64,000 nucleotides of DNA from Aurelia coerulea (taxonomy: Eukaryota; Cnidaria; Scyphozoa; Semaeostomeae; Ulmaridae), in the NCBI GenBank assembly GCA_039566865.1, contig CM076955.1, forward strand, positions 19,079,501 to 19,143,500, given 5' to 3'. Shown piece by piece: positions 53,872-64,000 of the stretch. The notes beneath the pieces are model-generated. The model saw nothing but the letters and a program-made list of their open reading frames with translations. It ran no database searches and was not told where the DNA came from. The position numbers and the translations under genes were made by a program. Each line of letters starts with the position of its first letter. The first letter of the stretch is position 1.

Positions 53872-56800
53872 TCAAGCATTAGTCGCCATCTCTTCATCAT
53901 AATTCACATCGTCATTGGTCTTCTCGTCTTTATCACTGACTACATCATTTGCATTTTCCAAAGTACTGTCGATCTCTCCATCTTCCCTTCCATCGACCTT
54001 TTTACTTGGAATTTCCACATCATTTCCATCATCTCCAGCCCTTTCTTTGTCTTCGCTCCTATTCCTGCTTCGTTCACGACTTCTATCTCTCTCCTGGCTC
54101 CTATCACGACTTTTCTCCTGACTACGCTCCCGACTACGTTCTCGACTTTTGTTGCGACTTCCATTTCTATCCCTACTCCTTCGCCTGTCCCGACTCCTGT
54201 TCCTTTCCCTACTTCTGTCTCTGTAGCGATCTCTGCTCCCGTCTCTCCTTCTGTCTCTGCTCCGGTCCCGTTCTCTTCTTCTACGATCCCTATCCCTGTC
54301 CCGGCTTCTATCCCTATTCCTACTTCGGTCTCGATTTCTGCTCCGTTCTCTGTCCCTGCTTCTGCTTCTGTCACGACGCCTCTCGCGACTCCTGTCTCTG
54401 CGATAGCTTCTCTCCCGGCTACGGCTTCGTCTCCTAAAAAAATTGAAAAACATACTCCCACAATCTCAGTTACGCAATGCATGTTGTGGTCTTGCAAAAA
54501 GTCGTATGTGGTATGCAGATTTTATTCGGGGTAGCCTCTTTTTTTATAAGAAACCGCTTATAAGAAATTGTAGGCTCAATTTTTCGAAGGTTAAGAAACA
54601 ACCCTACCTGAATTGAAAAACCTATGAAACTTTTGTAATTTACAATTTTAATTTTCCTATCGCACTCAAAAATGTTTCGACAGTGTACAGTTATAGCAAC
54701 TCTTTGGACATAATTTTGAGTGCGAATTATGTTATTTACTTGTTTTGAGATCTTACTAAGTAATTTGGGAGCCCTTTAGACAATACAAAATTAGCTCTAC
54801 ACTTCTGGCATCAAAAACATAAGAAACACATGAGAAACTTTTGGTAGCAAAATGGCCCAAAATATTTAAGAAACTGCCTACCAGCACCGGACCTTAGTTT
54901 CTTATGAACAAAATGAGTGTTGCCTCTCAAATTCAAGAAAGACGTTCCTTCAACGCCTTCAAGATAGAGTCATTTTCATATCATGATCGATACGTCCAGG
55001 ATAAAAGAGGAATGGTCAAATCATTTCCTTTATGCTAAACAACTTGTCACGTTTGATCGTGCAGTTATGGCCTATAAGATCATGAACGGACTCAGCCCAG
55101 GAAATAGTTGGAACAAATTGCACCAAGATCCCAATAGTCTTGTTATAACACGCGATCCTGCAGAGATCTTCAGATTCCAAGGTACAATGTATAAATAATT
55201 TGAAATGAAAATGAAAAATGAAAAAATGAAAACATGCCACTTAAAACCAAATGACGGACATGTAAAGATCTAGCTAAAAAAAATAGAACAAAAGAAACCA
55301 CCGGTCCCAGTGTTTTGATCATCTACAGTAAAAACCCGCACATGAGAACCTAAGATTTTGAACTCAGCCTGTTTAGGTTCTTATGCAATGAGGCACACCC
55401 AGTAATCAGGGTGTATGTTCCTAACATAGGGAAATATGTGAATCTAAATCTTAGCCAAACTTATTTACACTCTTGGCCCTATCCATTTCAACCCAAGCTT
55501 ACCCAGTTTACCCCTGCGGGCCCTGCCTATCACAGTTCTGTAAGTAATGTTTTGAAGTTCACGAAAGAGGTTGATTGGCAAACAGATTGCATTTATTTCC
55601 CAATGAATGAATGAATGAATGAATGAATGAATGAATGAATGAATGAAACCCTTTATAAAGAACCTAGTTATGATATCAGGCTGAAATAGTTCTTATCCAT
55701 TGGGTACAAAATATATTATTTCAGGCTGTAGGTTCTTAATAAATGAAGGTTCTTATGTTCGGGTTTTTACTGTATGAGATCACCAAAAGAAAACTTAGTA
55801 AAATATACAACCAGAAACGTGGTGTAGAGAGGTTTTATCTTAGTTTTTGTCGTCCAACCTCTCTACATCAAGTTTTGGGATCATCAAATGTACATTTGTC
55901 ATTAAACACAGCTTTTATCATTGCGTTCAGACACAACTGATACTACAAGCGCATGCGTAGTGTTCGAAGAATGAAAAGCGTTATTTATCGCGCAGAAGAT
56001 GTGAAATCTAGAACGGTTGAATCAATTTTGATGGAGCGAATCAGAACATTTTTAGTTTTACAAAATTCAACCTTTGTGAGTGATTAATACAAGCTTACCG
56101 TCGGTCTCTGTCTCTGCTATCTCTTTTTCTATCTCTGTCCCTGCTATCTCTTTTTCTGTCTCTGTCCCTGCTGTCTCTTTTTCTGTCCCTGTCTTTGTCT
56201 CGATCTCTGTTCTTGGACCTTTCTTCTCGTTCTTTTGCCAACCTTTCCTCTCTCTCTTTTCGTCGCATTTCTCGTGCTTCATCTTGAGCTATTCTCTTCG
56301 CTTGAACAGATTCCTTTAAGAAAAGAAATTGGATACAGAAAATATTCTGTATTTGTACACAGAAATTTTGACACTAAAATTTTTGACGAATGGAGAGAAA
56401 TGGAAAAAATTGAGGTGAGACCCAGATTTGAACTCGCAACCTTCTGCTTTCATGGCAGATGCTCTACCAGAAAATGTTCTCCACTCTTAAAATTCAGTGG
56501 AGATGCTACGGGGTAAGGCTGTTGGGGTTACAATATGTCCAATATGATCCAAATTGAAATGCGAATTCGGGCAAATCTTGGGGGCAATTGAGAGCAAAGT
56601 TTATGTATTGAAAGTGGTTGCCATATCCCTCCAATGGCTGTAATTATAAACTTATTGAGATGAATCCAAACAATTGAAGGAGATATAACTCATGTACCGG
56701 TTTGTCCTATAAAAGTACTCCCGTTCAAATAAGTACCAAAAACTCGATTATCAAACCTATCATCAATTTTTTCCCGATTAGCTATACCTGGGAAAATAAT

Positions 56801-59800
56801 TAGGCAGTTGATATATTTGCCAAAAAGATCGTTCATGTGATTAAAGTTTGGTGATTCTTTTAACAGGAGCAATTTTTGGAATACCTGGTATATATTTTTT
56901 ACCTGCAATTCCTCCAGTCGTTCTCTGATTTTTATAAATCCCATGTGAAGCTTTCCTCCAAAGTGGTCAGCTAGCCTACATAAAACAAAATGTCCATAAA
57001 TGAAGAAAAAGTACACATAAGGGTTGAACGATATTGTATTTTATACAGCATAAATTCCATCGAAATCCTGCATTCTGGAAGTTTCCCAGAATATTTTCAA
57101 TCGTGTTGGTTACTCTTTGGCCAATCTCTAGAATCCTGTTTCCTGTGGCCTGAATGATAAAATTGCAACAGTCTTGATAAAATGAAGAAAGCTTCAGGTT
57201 CCAAATCTTTAAAGGCCAAGTCCAGGGTTGGTATGATTAATGATAAAATACAAGACTATACCATTATGAATGGTGGAACGTACTTTTCCCCATTATTTTT
57301 CGTCGTTTCTCTGTGAAATTGCGTACTCAAATAAGCGACCAGCGCATAGTAACGTCATGAAACGCAAATAATCTGTGCTTTTCTGAAGTCACGCTCGACG
57401 AAAACGAGGCCGCCCTATTGTTTTCTTGCCTCTTAATCACTGCCAGCCTCTTTATCGTGGTTTGATGGAAGAAATGGCAACCAATTGCAATGATATTTGG
57501 CCTAAATTCGCAGAATGTTTAACGAATTTACAGCTCTTACGAACTTCAAAATGTGGAAAAAAGTTTATACTTCGTGGCAGCAGTTCGTAAGTTTGTTTTC
57601 TAGCATAAATTATACAAACCCTTTAAAATTATCCTTTAAAAAGGTTGGTGTAAAATTTTATGGCCTATTTCTTTTAGCTTACGCTACTTTAATAGCAACA
57701 TAATTTTGAACAAAACAATACTTAAAACAATCGTTATTTCTAAACTTTTTGAGGAAAACATAGAACAGTCTTCAAGAATAACCATAGTTGATGAACTTCT
57801 ACACCTGAATTTATATACCTTGCACTTTTTTGGTTTACGATTTAGAAATTTGATGACGTCATATCCTCAAATGAGTTGAAATACGAAATACACTTTAATT
57901 CGAATAACTTTCAAGATTTCTTAAAAACCCAACGATAGAAACACAATAAAGTAGCAGAAGTTTCCTCCAAGAAATTTAATTCAAAGAAATAGGTTATAGA
58001 ATTTTACATCAACCATTTTAAAGATTTGGAACGTATAAAAATATGGACACTCTTAATAAGAGTGATCATGGCCGAACAGACTTACCTTCTGTCATTGTCG
58101 TATAAACTAAGATATGCTGCACAGATTTCACACACTCGTAATTTCTGTTGCTGATTTGTGGTAACAGGTAAAGAATTTCTGTAGATATCCTGAAAAAGAA
58201 AAGAAACTCAAGAAAAAGTCATTTAATTTTGTTCCAATCGCTGTTCTTCTTCGTAAAGTTATTCTTCGCACGGACCGAACTGATGAGTGTGCGACGAAAC
58301 GCATTTTTGGTTATTCAACGTTGTTCGTTACTGCAGTTACTGGTGAGTTACTAATTTATTTCTTTCCTTTAAAGGACAAGTCTGGGGTTGGTATGATTGA
58401 TGATAAAACACAAGATAATACTGCTATGAATAAAATACGTAATTTCACAAGGAGAAGGCGAAAAATAGTGGAAAAAAGTATCATACATCATTCATAGCAG
58501 TATTATCTTGCATTTTATTATCAATCATACCAACCCCGGACTTGTCCTTTAAGGTTTTAAGATTAAGTTGTTTTTCTCTTGCAGGATTTAACAGATTTCT
58601 CTCTAGTAACAGATTTATTTTCTTTGTTGTTCTTTCACAGGAGTTAACAGCCTTCTTTCTACAGATTATGGTGTTTTGTTGCGTTTATGGGTTTAGTACG
58701 ATTAATCCATTATTTAAGGCTATTTTCATTTAATTTTCCAGAAGAAATACTCGTAAAATATGTTATTTTTATTTCTATATGAGGAGAGTCAGGAAAAAGT
58801 GGGGTGTTCACCAAGCCATATCTTTGTGAAACACAAGCCAGATCAGGTTTGTTGACGTTCTATATCGCAAAAGAAAGATTAAATCTAAAATCCTAGCCTT
58901 AGAATAAAAGTTATAAGTCTACATCAAATACCTCAGCCTTTCTTTTCTGTGATTTCAACTCCTCTACCTCTTTCATCATCGACAAAGATTCTTCAACTTT
59001 TCCGTCCGCTCCTGCAAACAAAAAGTGATGGACTTATCAAGATCACTATAAACTACACAGTCCATCAACGAAACATACAGTTGCTCATGGTCTAAGTTTA
59101 TAAGACGAAAAGTAAATCTAAACCCTGAATTTAAGAAGGACATGTTTGTAACCAATGACGTGCCTTACAGCCTAAGAAGTCGCAACGATCTTTTACAACC
59201 AAACTTAAGGGAGGGGCTCAATAGAGAGGGGGCTTAATAGAGAGTGAGGCTAAGTAGAGCTTTTAAGGTAAGTAAAAGGTTCAGAGATGAATTTCACACA
59301 AAGATCGATGGATAGAATAGAAGTTTCTCATTACCTAACACTTCACTTTCTGCCAACAACTTTCCAATTCGTTCATTTAGGGTATGAACAGCCATTGCCT
59401 GAAAAATGATTACATCAGATCATAAAATAGAATCTAAAATACTCTGAAATGGCAAGTCAACTTGGTCACAATTAAAACTATTCAATATCTAAGGATGTTT
59501 TGACGACATGTCCTCAAAATTCAATCATCAAGAATATCTTTTGAAGTCCATTTAAAACCCCCCCCCCCCCAAGTGCCACCAAAAACTTGCATTCCTTGTA
59601 TTTTGAGATGATGCTGATCATGCGTTTTGGCCCATTCTCAGGCTGTTCTGCAACACTAAATTTTGTGAATATTTCAAATTTTTCCAAAGCAAAGCACTAT
59701 CATTTAGAAAATTACAAAAAAAGCAAAACACTTTAATCTCCTATGCATTAGGAAATTCATTTAACGAGTATAGAAAAGAAACATTTGATGAAATGATTTT

Positions 59801-62789
59801 CAAACAGGGGGCATTTTATTGATGCTAAGAGGAAAGGCAAACAAAATAGACCAGTTTACCAGAGAGTAGACTTGCCCCAAGTCTATCTCTTCTGTCCGTC
59901 TACCGTTCCCTTTACAGTAGTTCCTGGATCCGCCATTTCCTGGATCCGCCATTCCAACATTCTGTCCAGAGGGCTTGAGAGATTTCTGGGTGGAATGTTG
60001 GAATGGCGGATCCAGGAAATGGCAGATCCAGGAAATGGCGGATCCAGAATCTACTGTAAAGGGAACGGTAGACGGATGGAAGAGATAGACTTGGGGCAAG
60101 TCTAACCAGAGAGCTTTGATGAAGCAGTGCAAGATCACTTGTGATGCCAAGGGAAACCAGAACTTTCCAGGACAGTGCAGCAAAGCTGTTTAATTCTTCG
60201 CCAGAAAATATAAGGAACTGTTGCATCTACAGTAAATTTTTAACACTATCCAAAGAATTTTTAAAGAATAAAATTGTTATAAGATACAGTGTATTAGGTT
60301 AGTTTAAGAGTTTTTAACACATTATGGACAACATCAATGTATTCAGGACAATCTTTCTCAAATTAAAGACAATATTTTAAGTAACATTTAGTCAAGAATG
60401 GGCATGTTATGTCAGGCCTTTTCGTAAAGAAATTTCCACAAGGGCATCCTATCGCCCTCGTAGTTAAGCTTAGGAGGGCGATCGCCCCCTTAAAATAGTC
60501 TCGTGTTTTTACTTGTTTTTGCTGACAAGCAATGAAAGCTTCCAAGGTCTTGTTCTTGCAACTTGGACTGTTTCCGTTATGTTCACTTTACCAGAGAGAA
60601 AAGAGTCCACTCGAACAGACTACACATTTTTTAATGCAAAGTTACAAGAAGATTTTATTCCATTTGTTTGCAATGTTCTTCTTTGTTGCTCCATTATTTT
60701 TCCTACGTTAGCAAAAGGTCACAGCAGTTAAGCCAGCCACTTTCCTGTTGTTCCCTTGGTTGAGTTGCCCCAGTCAAGATAAATAAAGATTTCACAAAAG
60801 TCATTAACAGATTAGAGAAGGCGATTAGTGTAGTGGATGTAAGCCCTTGAAACAAAACAACCAAGTCTCCATTAAAATGTTATCAGAAAACTTTACTCAA
60901 ACTTGTAGCAGGTCTGATCTACGGAGCAGAGAAGGGCTGCAGAATGTTAAACTGGAGAACGATTTTGTAAGAAAGTTAAGATAACTGCGAGTACTATTCA
61001 TTTTATTGACAGACCCTGATCTTAAAGAAAGATTTAGTTAAACTGGGAACCTCGATGACGATGAAGAAGAGCAGGCCTTTTCGTTTTACGCGGGCGATCG
61101 CCCTCGCCCTCGCCAGCGCCCTCGCAAAATATTTTACGTGGGCTATTGACTGCCCTCGCAAAAACGTATTTCGCCCGAAGCTCCAACAGGATTTCGTTTA
61201 CAAAAGACTTTTGGAACGACGCTGTCTTGATTTAAACTTGTTCATTCAGTCATCACTCGGTGCTCATACTATTTTACAGAATAGCTCTTCGACTTCTTTA
61301 CAAAAGAAACCCGTTGTGAAGGCTAACCACTAGTGCAGCAAATGAGGTGAAGAGAACCCAAACAAACTCTAAAATCTCAATGTTTCTCGATTTGTCTTTA
61401 GCAAAATGATTTTAACAAGAAACTTGATGAAAGAACTGCAAAATGAAGAGCAAAATCAGTGGTCCTTAAAATTTCTTTGCAGTATTTGCGATACATATGT
61501 ACCGACCCTCTTCTTTATCGTCATCGAGGTTCCCAGTTTAACTAAATCTTTCTTTAAGATCAGGGTCTGTCAATAAAATGAATAGTACTCGCAGTTATCT
61601 TAACTTTCTTACAAAATCGTTCTCCAGTTTAACATTCTGCAGCCCTTCTCTGCTCCGTAGATCAGACCTGCTACAAGTTTGAGTAAAGTTTTCTGACGAA
61701 ATTTTAATGGAGACTGGTTGTTTTGTTTCAAGGGCTTACATCCACTACTCTAATCGCCTTCTCTAATCTGTTAATGACTTTTGTGAAATCTTTATTTATC
61801 TTGACTGGGGCAACTCAATCAAGGGAACAACAGGAAAGTGGCTGGCTTAACTGCTGTGACCTTTTGCTAACGTAGGAAAAATAATGGAGCAACAAAGAAG
61901 AACATTGCAAACAAATGGAATAAAATCTTCTTGTAACTTTGCATTAAAAAATGTGTAGTCTGTTCAAGTGGCCTCTTTTCTCTCTGGTAAAGTGAACATA
62001 ACGGAAACTGTCCAAGTTGCAAGAACAAGACCTTGGAAGCTTTCATTGCTTGTCAGCAAAAACAAGTAAAAACACGAGACTATTTTAAGGGGGCGATCGC
62101 CCTCCTAAGCTTAACTACGAGGGCGATAGGATGCCCTTGTGGAAATTTCTTTACGAAAAGACCTGAAGAAGAGGGTCGGTACATATATATCGCAAATACT
62201 GCAAAAGAAATTTTTAAGGACCACTGATTTTGTTCTTCATTTTGCAGTTCTTTCAAGTTTCTTGTTAAAATCATTTAGCTAAAGACAAATCGAGAAACAT
62301 TGACATTTTAGAGTTCGCTTGGGTTCTCTTCACCTCATTTGCTGCACTAGTGGTTAGCCTTCACAACGGGTTTCTTTTGTAAAGAAGTCGAAGAGCTATT
62401 CTGTAAAATAGTATGAGCACCGAGTGATGACTGAAGGAACAAGTTTAAATCAAGACGGCGTCGTTCCAAAAGTCTTTTGTAAACAAAATCCTGTTGGAGC
62501 TTCGGGCGAAATACGTTTTTGCGAGGGCAGTAAATAGCCCACGTAAAACATTTTGCGAGGGCGCTTGCGAGGGCGAGGGCGATCGCCCGCGTAAAACGAA
62601 ACGGCCTGGTTATGTGGATCTGTTAATATCCACTGCTAATATCTATTATTATTATCACCATCATTAAATGCAAATAAAAAATACCTCTGGAGACCCGTCA
62701 TAATCTTCACTATTGTCTTCCAACCTTTTCTTGTTCACGTCCACTTTTTTATCACAATCTTTCACAAAAGATGTCAAATGTTCCAGTTG
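53872..62789 (-). CDS. LUC7L: LUC7L/LUC7L2-like U1 snRNP splicing factor, 5' end beyond window (seven exons)
   Basis: Exons in transcript order: 62789-62685, 59398-59335, 59011-58932, 58189-58086, 56975-56903, 56313-56099, 54433-53872, all in phase (401 codons including stop). Missing upstream are roughly the first 85 residues with the CCCH zinc finger. Present are the coiled-coil segment (QLEHLTSFVKDC, LNERIGKLLAESE, GADGKVEES), the second zinc finger with CEIC and HFGGKLH, then RIRE-type basic helices and an RS/RD-rich tail. LADHFGGKLHMGFIKIRERL places it with LUC7L and LUC7L2 rather than LUC7L3. Family members sit in the U1 snRNP and help choose 5' splice sites in the nucleus. Exon 56313-56099 carries three tandem copies of RDRDRKRDS. 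The last exon encodes a long SR/RD stretch and an acidic end (DDVNYDEEMATNA). The stop lies about 25 bp from a MITE remnant, so the 3' UTR must read into it. Confidence 0.93.
54535..54915. repeat. Interspersed repeat copy, AGTTTCTTATAAGAAA family
   Basis: Collinear with 5465-5900 and, at its right end, with about 9050-9140 (CAGCACCGGACCTTAGTTTC). It lies in the last LUC7L intron. Confidence 0.6.
54916..55240 (+). mobile_element. LINE 3' fragment
   Basis: The frame reads FDRAVMAYKIMNGLSPG, a signature of the region after the RT in CR1/L2-like ORF2. A tail ATGTATAAATAATTTGAAAT with GAAAAATG repeats resembles the 4021-4866 LINE end. Confidence 0.65.
55326..55772. mobile_element. 447-bp TA-flanked MITE, second copy of CAGTAARAACCC family
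   Basis: Ends CAGTAAAAACCCGCACATGA and TATGTTCGGGTTTTTACTG, with TA at 55324-55325 and 55773-55774. A (GAAT)n microsatellite (about 55600-55647) lies inside. Located in a LUC7L intron. Confidence 0.75.
55600..55647. repeat. (GAAT)n microsatellite
   Basis: Eleven or so GAAT units inside the MITE. Confidence 0.9.
56415..56482 (-). pseudogene. tRNA-like sequence (decayed tRNA or SINE head)
   Basis: The reverse strand has a D-arm-like CTGGTAGAGCATCTGCC, an anticodon-type stem TCTGC/GCAGA with loop CATGAAA, and a T-arm-like GGTTGCGAGTTCAAATCTGG. Position 33 is A rather than U and the acceptor stem pairs poorly, so it is not a functional tRNA. Confidence 0.55.
56976..58085. other. LUC7L intron with one half MITE
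   Basis: At 57213 a TTAA-preceded left end (AGGCCAAGTCCAGGGTTGGT) matches the MITE at 58373-58548, but no right end is visible. The rest is unrecognised; TTTGATGACGTCAT near 57850 also occurs, as TTTGATGACGTCAC, near 51210. Confidence 0.45.
58335..58735. mobile_element. Right arm of the foldback family, carrying a nested MITE
   Basis: Matches 42838-43030 (GCAGTTACTGG, TTATTTCTTTCCTTT, GGTTTTAAG, GTGTTTTGTTGCGTTTATGG). The left arm is absent. Confidence 0.7.
58373..58548. mobile_element. 176-bp TTAA-flanked MITE (AGGACAAGTC ends)
   Basis: AGGACAAGTCTGGGGTTGGT and ACCAACCCCGGACTTGTCCT, with TTAA at 58369-58372 and 58549-58552. Inner arms pair over about 60 bp. The related foldback at 42838-43030 lacks it. 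A lone right end also lies at about 10970-11008, next to ERCC6 exon 11. Confidence 0.85.
59399..59857. other. LUC7L intron, nothing recognised
   Basis: Contains a C homopolymer near 59560 and otherwise unrecognised AT-rich DNA. Confidence 0.4.
59867..60104. mobile_element. 238-bp foldback MITE with 9-bp target duplication (Mutator-like)
   Basis: Nearly the whole element is two arms: TAGACTTGCCCCAAGTCTAT ... and its inverse, meeting near 59970. Each arm carries tandem TCCTGGATCCGCCATT words. ACCAGAGAG lies on both sides (59858-59866 and 60105-60113). Confidence 0.85.
60413..62608. mobile_element. Non-autonomous hAT-like element (outer copy), split by a second copy of itself
   Basis: The outer element is 60413-61071 plus 62174-62608, with ends CAGGCCTTTTCGT and ACGAAACGGCCTG. 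GTTATGT flanks both sides (60406-60412 and 62609-62615; an eighth base mismatches). Its 60-bp-scale end regions are rich in GGGCGATCGCCCTCG words. No transposase frame. It fills most of the LUC7L intron between 59398 and 62685. Confidence 0.85.
61072..62165. mobile_element. Inner, inverted copy of the same hAT-like element
   Basis: 1,094 bp with CAGGCCTTTTCG and GAAAAGACCTG ends, flanked by AAGAAGAG at 61064-61071 and 62166-62173. Its sequence is the reverse complement of the outer copy with the insert removed. At 61505-61522 it holds the intact target (CCCTCTTCTTTATCGTCA), which is the empty site. Confidence 0.88.
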
Positions 62790-63190
62790 CTACAATGAAA
62801 AAGCATAAATGTAAGCCAAACGAATGACAAATATGACATATGCCTTTAAAATGTAAAGATACATGGGTTGGAGAACCCCTTGGAAGACAGATAATATAAT
62901 TATTGTTGTTCTAAAGCTGAAAAATTTGATCATAATGTCTAATTTTTCAAAGCGTATCAAAGACAGCATATTGGTCAGAACTCTAAAATTTTAGTAATTG
63001 AATTTCTGCATCTAAGGTAGCCATTTTATTTCAAAGTGATTTGTGATTCAATAAAATAAGTCCATAACATCAAATGATGGTTGTGCATTTGAGCGTTTAG
63101 TTTCCATAGCTTCAATCCTGGACAAAAATTCAATGAGACAAGTGTAAAATCTGCAATATTTTCAATCTCCTCTCAAGAATCAACCAAAAT
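62790..63190. other. LUC7L intron, nothing recognised
   Basis: AT-rich; no upstream LUC7L exon is detectable up to the right edge. Confidence 0.4.
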
Positions 63191-63890
63191 ACCCGGTGGG
63201 TGCAATTCAATAGTAAAAGGTACACCACGCTCGTCCATACCATTTCATAGGATACCCTTTTCTCTGACTTTCTAGTTGGTGAAAAGACCCCTTATCATGG
63301 AAAATCACTGAGCCCGAAAGAAATCTGTACGGTAAAAAAACTTGTTCTGAGAAAAGGCTTAGGATTTGTGCACTTTATCACGATTCACTTTACTGATATC
63401 TCTTTGTTGGAAAACAGTAGAATCCTATGAAACTTGGAGTATCAAACTTGGGCCAGGGGACATTGACTTTTATTCTAGGGTCCCGAGTCCACAAGCATTT
63501 ATCTGTTTTTGGGTTTGCATATCTTCTGAAGAAAAATACCCCTATTTTCTGAGATTCTAGGTCCTAGGATTCTGTTTCAGTTCAGTTCATTTCATTTCAT
63601 TTTAAAAATCCATCTAATACATGTTATAACTCTACATACCCACCTATCTAATTAACAAATATGAATTTAAAATAAAATACAACAAATAACATTGAAAAAA
63701 CACAGGATGATACTTAGGGCAAATGTAAACAGACTAAATAGGTAAGTATGAAGAGCCATAATGAGATTAGGGGAATTTCTTAAAGGAGGAGCTCCCTCAA
63801 TAGGCAAGCTAATCGACTAATATACCCCTTTCTCAATGAAATCATGGATGAGCGTGGTGTCATATTTTCTTTAACATTGCACCCACCGGG
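63191..63890. mobile_element. MITE with CCCGGTGGGTGCAATT ends, carrying a LINE 3' end
   Basis: CCCGGTGGGTGCAATTCAAT pairs with AACATTGCACCCACCGGG, and ACACCACGCTCGTCC with GGATGAGCGTGGTGT. The LINE fragment at 63575-63845 sits just inside the right end. Confidence 0.65.
63575..63845 (-). mobile_element. LINE 3' end
   Basis: Starts with a TTCATTTCATTTCATTTT tail (reverse of GAAATGAAATG) and holds GGAGGAGCTCCCTCAATAGG, related to the 3' UTR at about 13725-13760. No coding remnant. Confidence 0.55.
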
Positions 63891-64000
63891 CCAAAATATA
63901 GCAATGTCCCCCTCCCCACAACTCAATGTTGTTTTTTGTGGACATTAGTTAATGTGCTTCTCATTTTGGATGTTTGATAAGGGGGCATTCAGATAAAGAG

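Noticed and set aside
53940..54534. Frames of 162-252 codons overlapping the LUC7L last exon in other phases and on the plus strand
   Set aside because: Shadows of the low-complexity SR/RD coding exon; only the minus frame continues the LUC7L splice phase.
56415..56482. Functional tRNA gene
   Set aside because: No conserved U33, poor acceptor stem, and surrounding sequence is not tRNA-like; kept only as tRNA-like remnant.
60363..62227. Repeated MEAFIACQQKQ-type 60-64 codon frames
   Set aside because: Same sequence in the two copies of the hAT-like element; no transposase or other domain.

Overview
The window looks like nuclear DNA of an animal, most likely an anthozoan cnidarian such as a stony coral. 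This is inferred from three intron-rich animal genes with animal splice signals, AT-rich non-coding DNA, many short inverted-repeat DNA transposons, CR1/L2/Jockey-like LINEs and a tyrosine-recombinase retrotransposon. Species cannot be named. No bacterial operon, rRNA, functional tRNA or CRISPR array was seen.

Layout. (1) 2768-24835, minus: complete ERCC6 (CSB) gene, 16 coding exons that join without a phase error into 1,428 codons. (2) 24836-38472: repeat-dominated intergenic block holding a tRNA-derived SINE, a 1.5 kb inverted tandem array, and a tandem duplication invaded by a 6.77 kb tyrosine-recombinase retroelement (30002-36768) that carries a 42-bp satellite. (3) 38473-51423, plus: PICK1 (PDZ plus BAR domain), 12 confident coding exons and one tentative first exon, 366 codons. 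(4) 51424-53871: short intergenic region made largely of DNA-transposon remnants. (5) 53872-62789, minus: 3' seven coding exons of a LUC7L/LUC7L2-like U1 snRNP splicing factor; its first zinc finger lies beyond the right edge.

The three genes are unrelated housekeeping or trafficking genes: transcription-coupled repair, membrane-protein trafficking, and 5' splice-site selection. ERCC6 and PICK1 are divergent, with about 13.6 kb between start codons; PICK1 and LUC7L are convergent, with about 2.4 kb between stops. Nothing suggests co-regulation.

The most informative part is the layered record of transposition. Several insertions can be reconstructed to the base because a second copy in the window preserves the empty site: a Ngaro/PAT-type element with split direct repeats and no target duplication; a hAT-like element nested in a second copy of itself with an 8-bp target duplication; a TTAA-flanked MITE inside a foldback element; a TA-flanked element inside a 640-bp MITE beside an ERCC6 splice acceptor; and a 238-bp foldback with a 9-bp duplication. 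No clearly new cellular system was identified.
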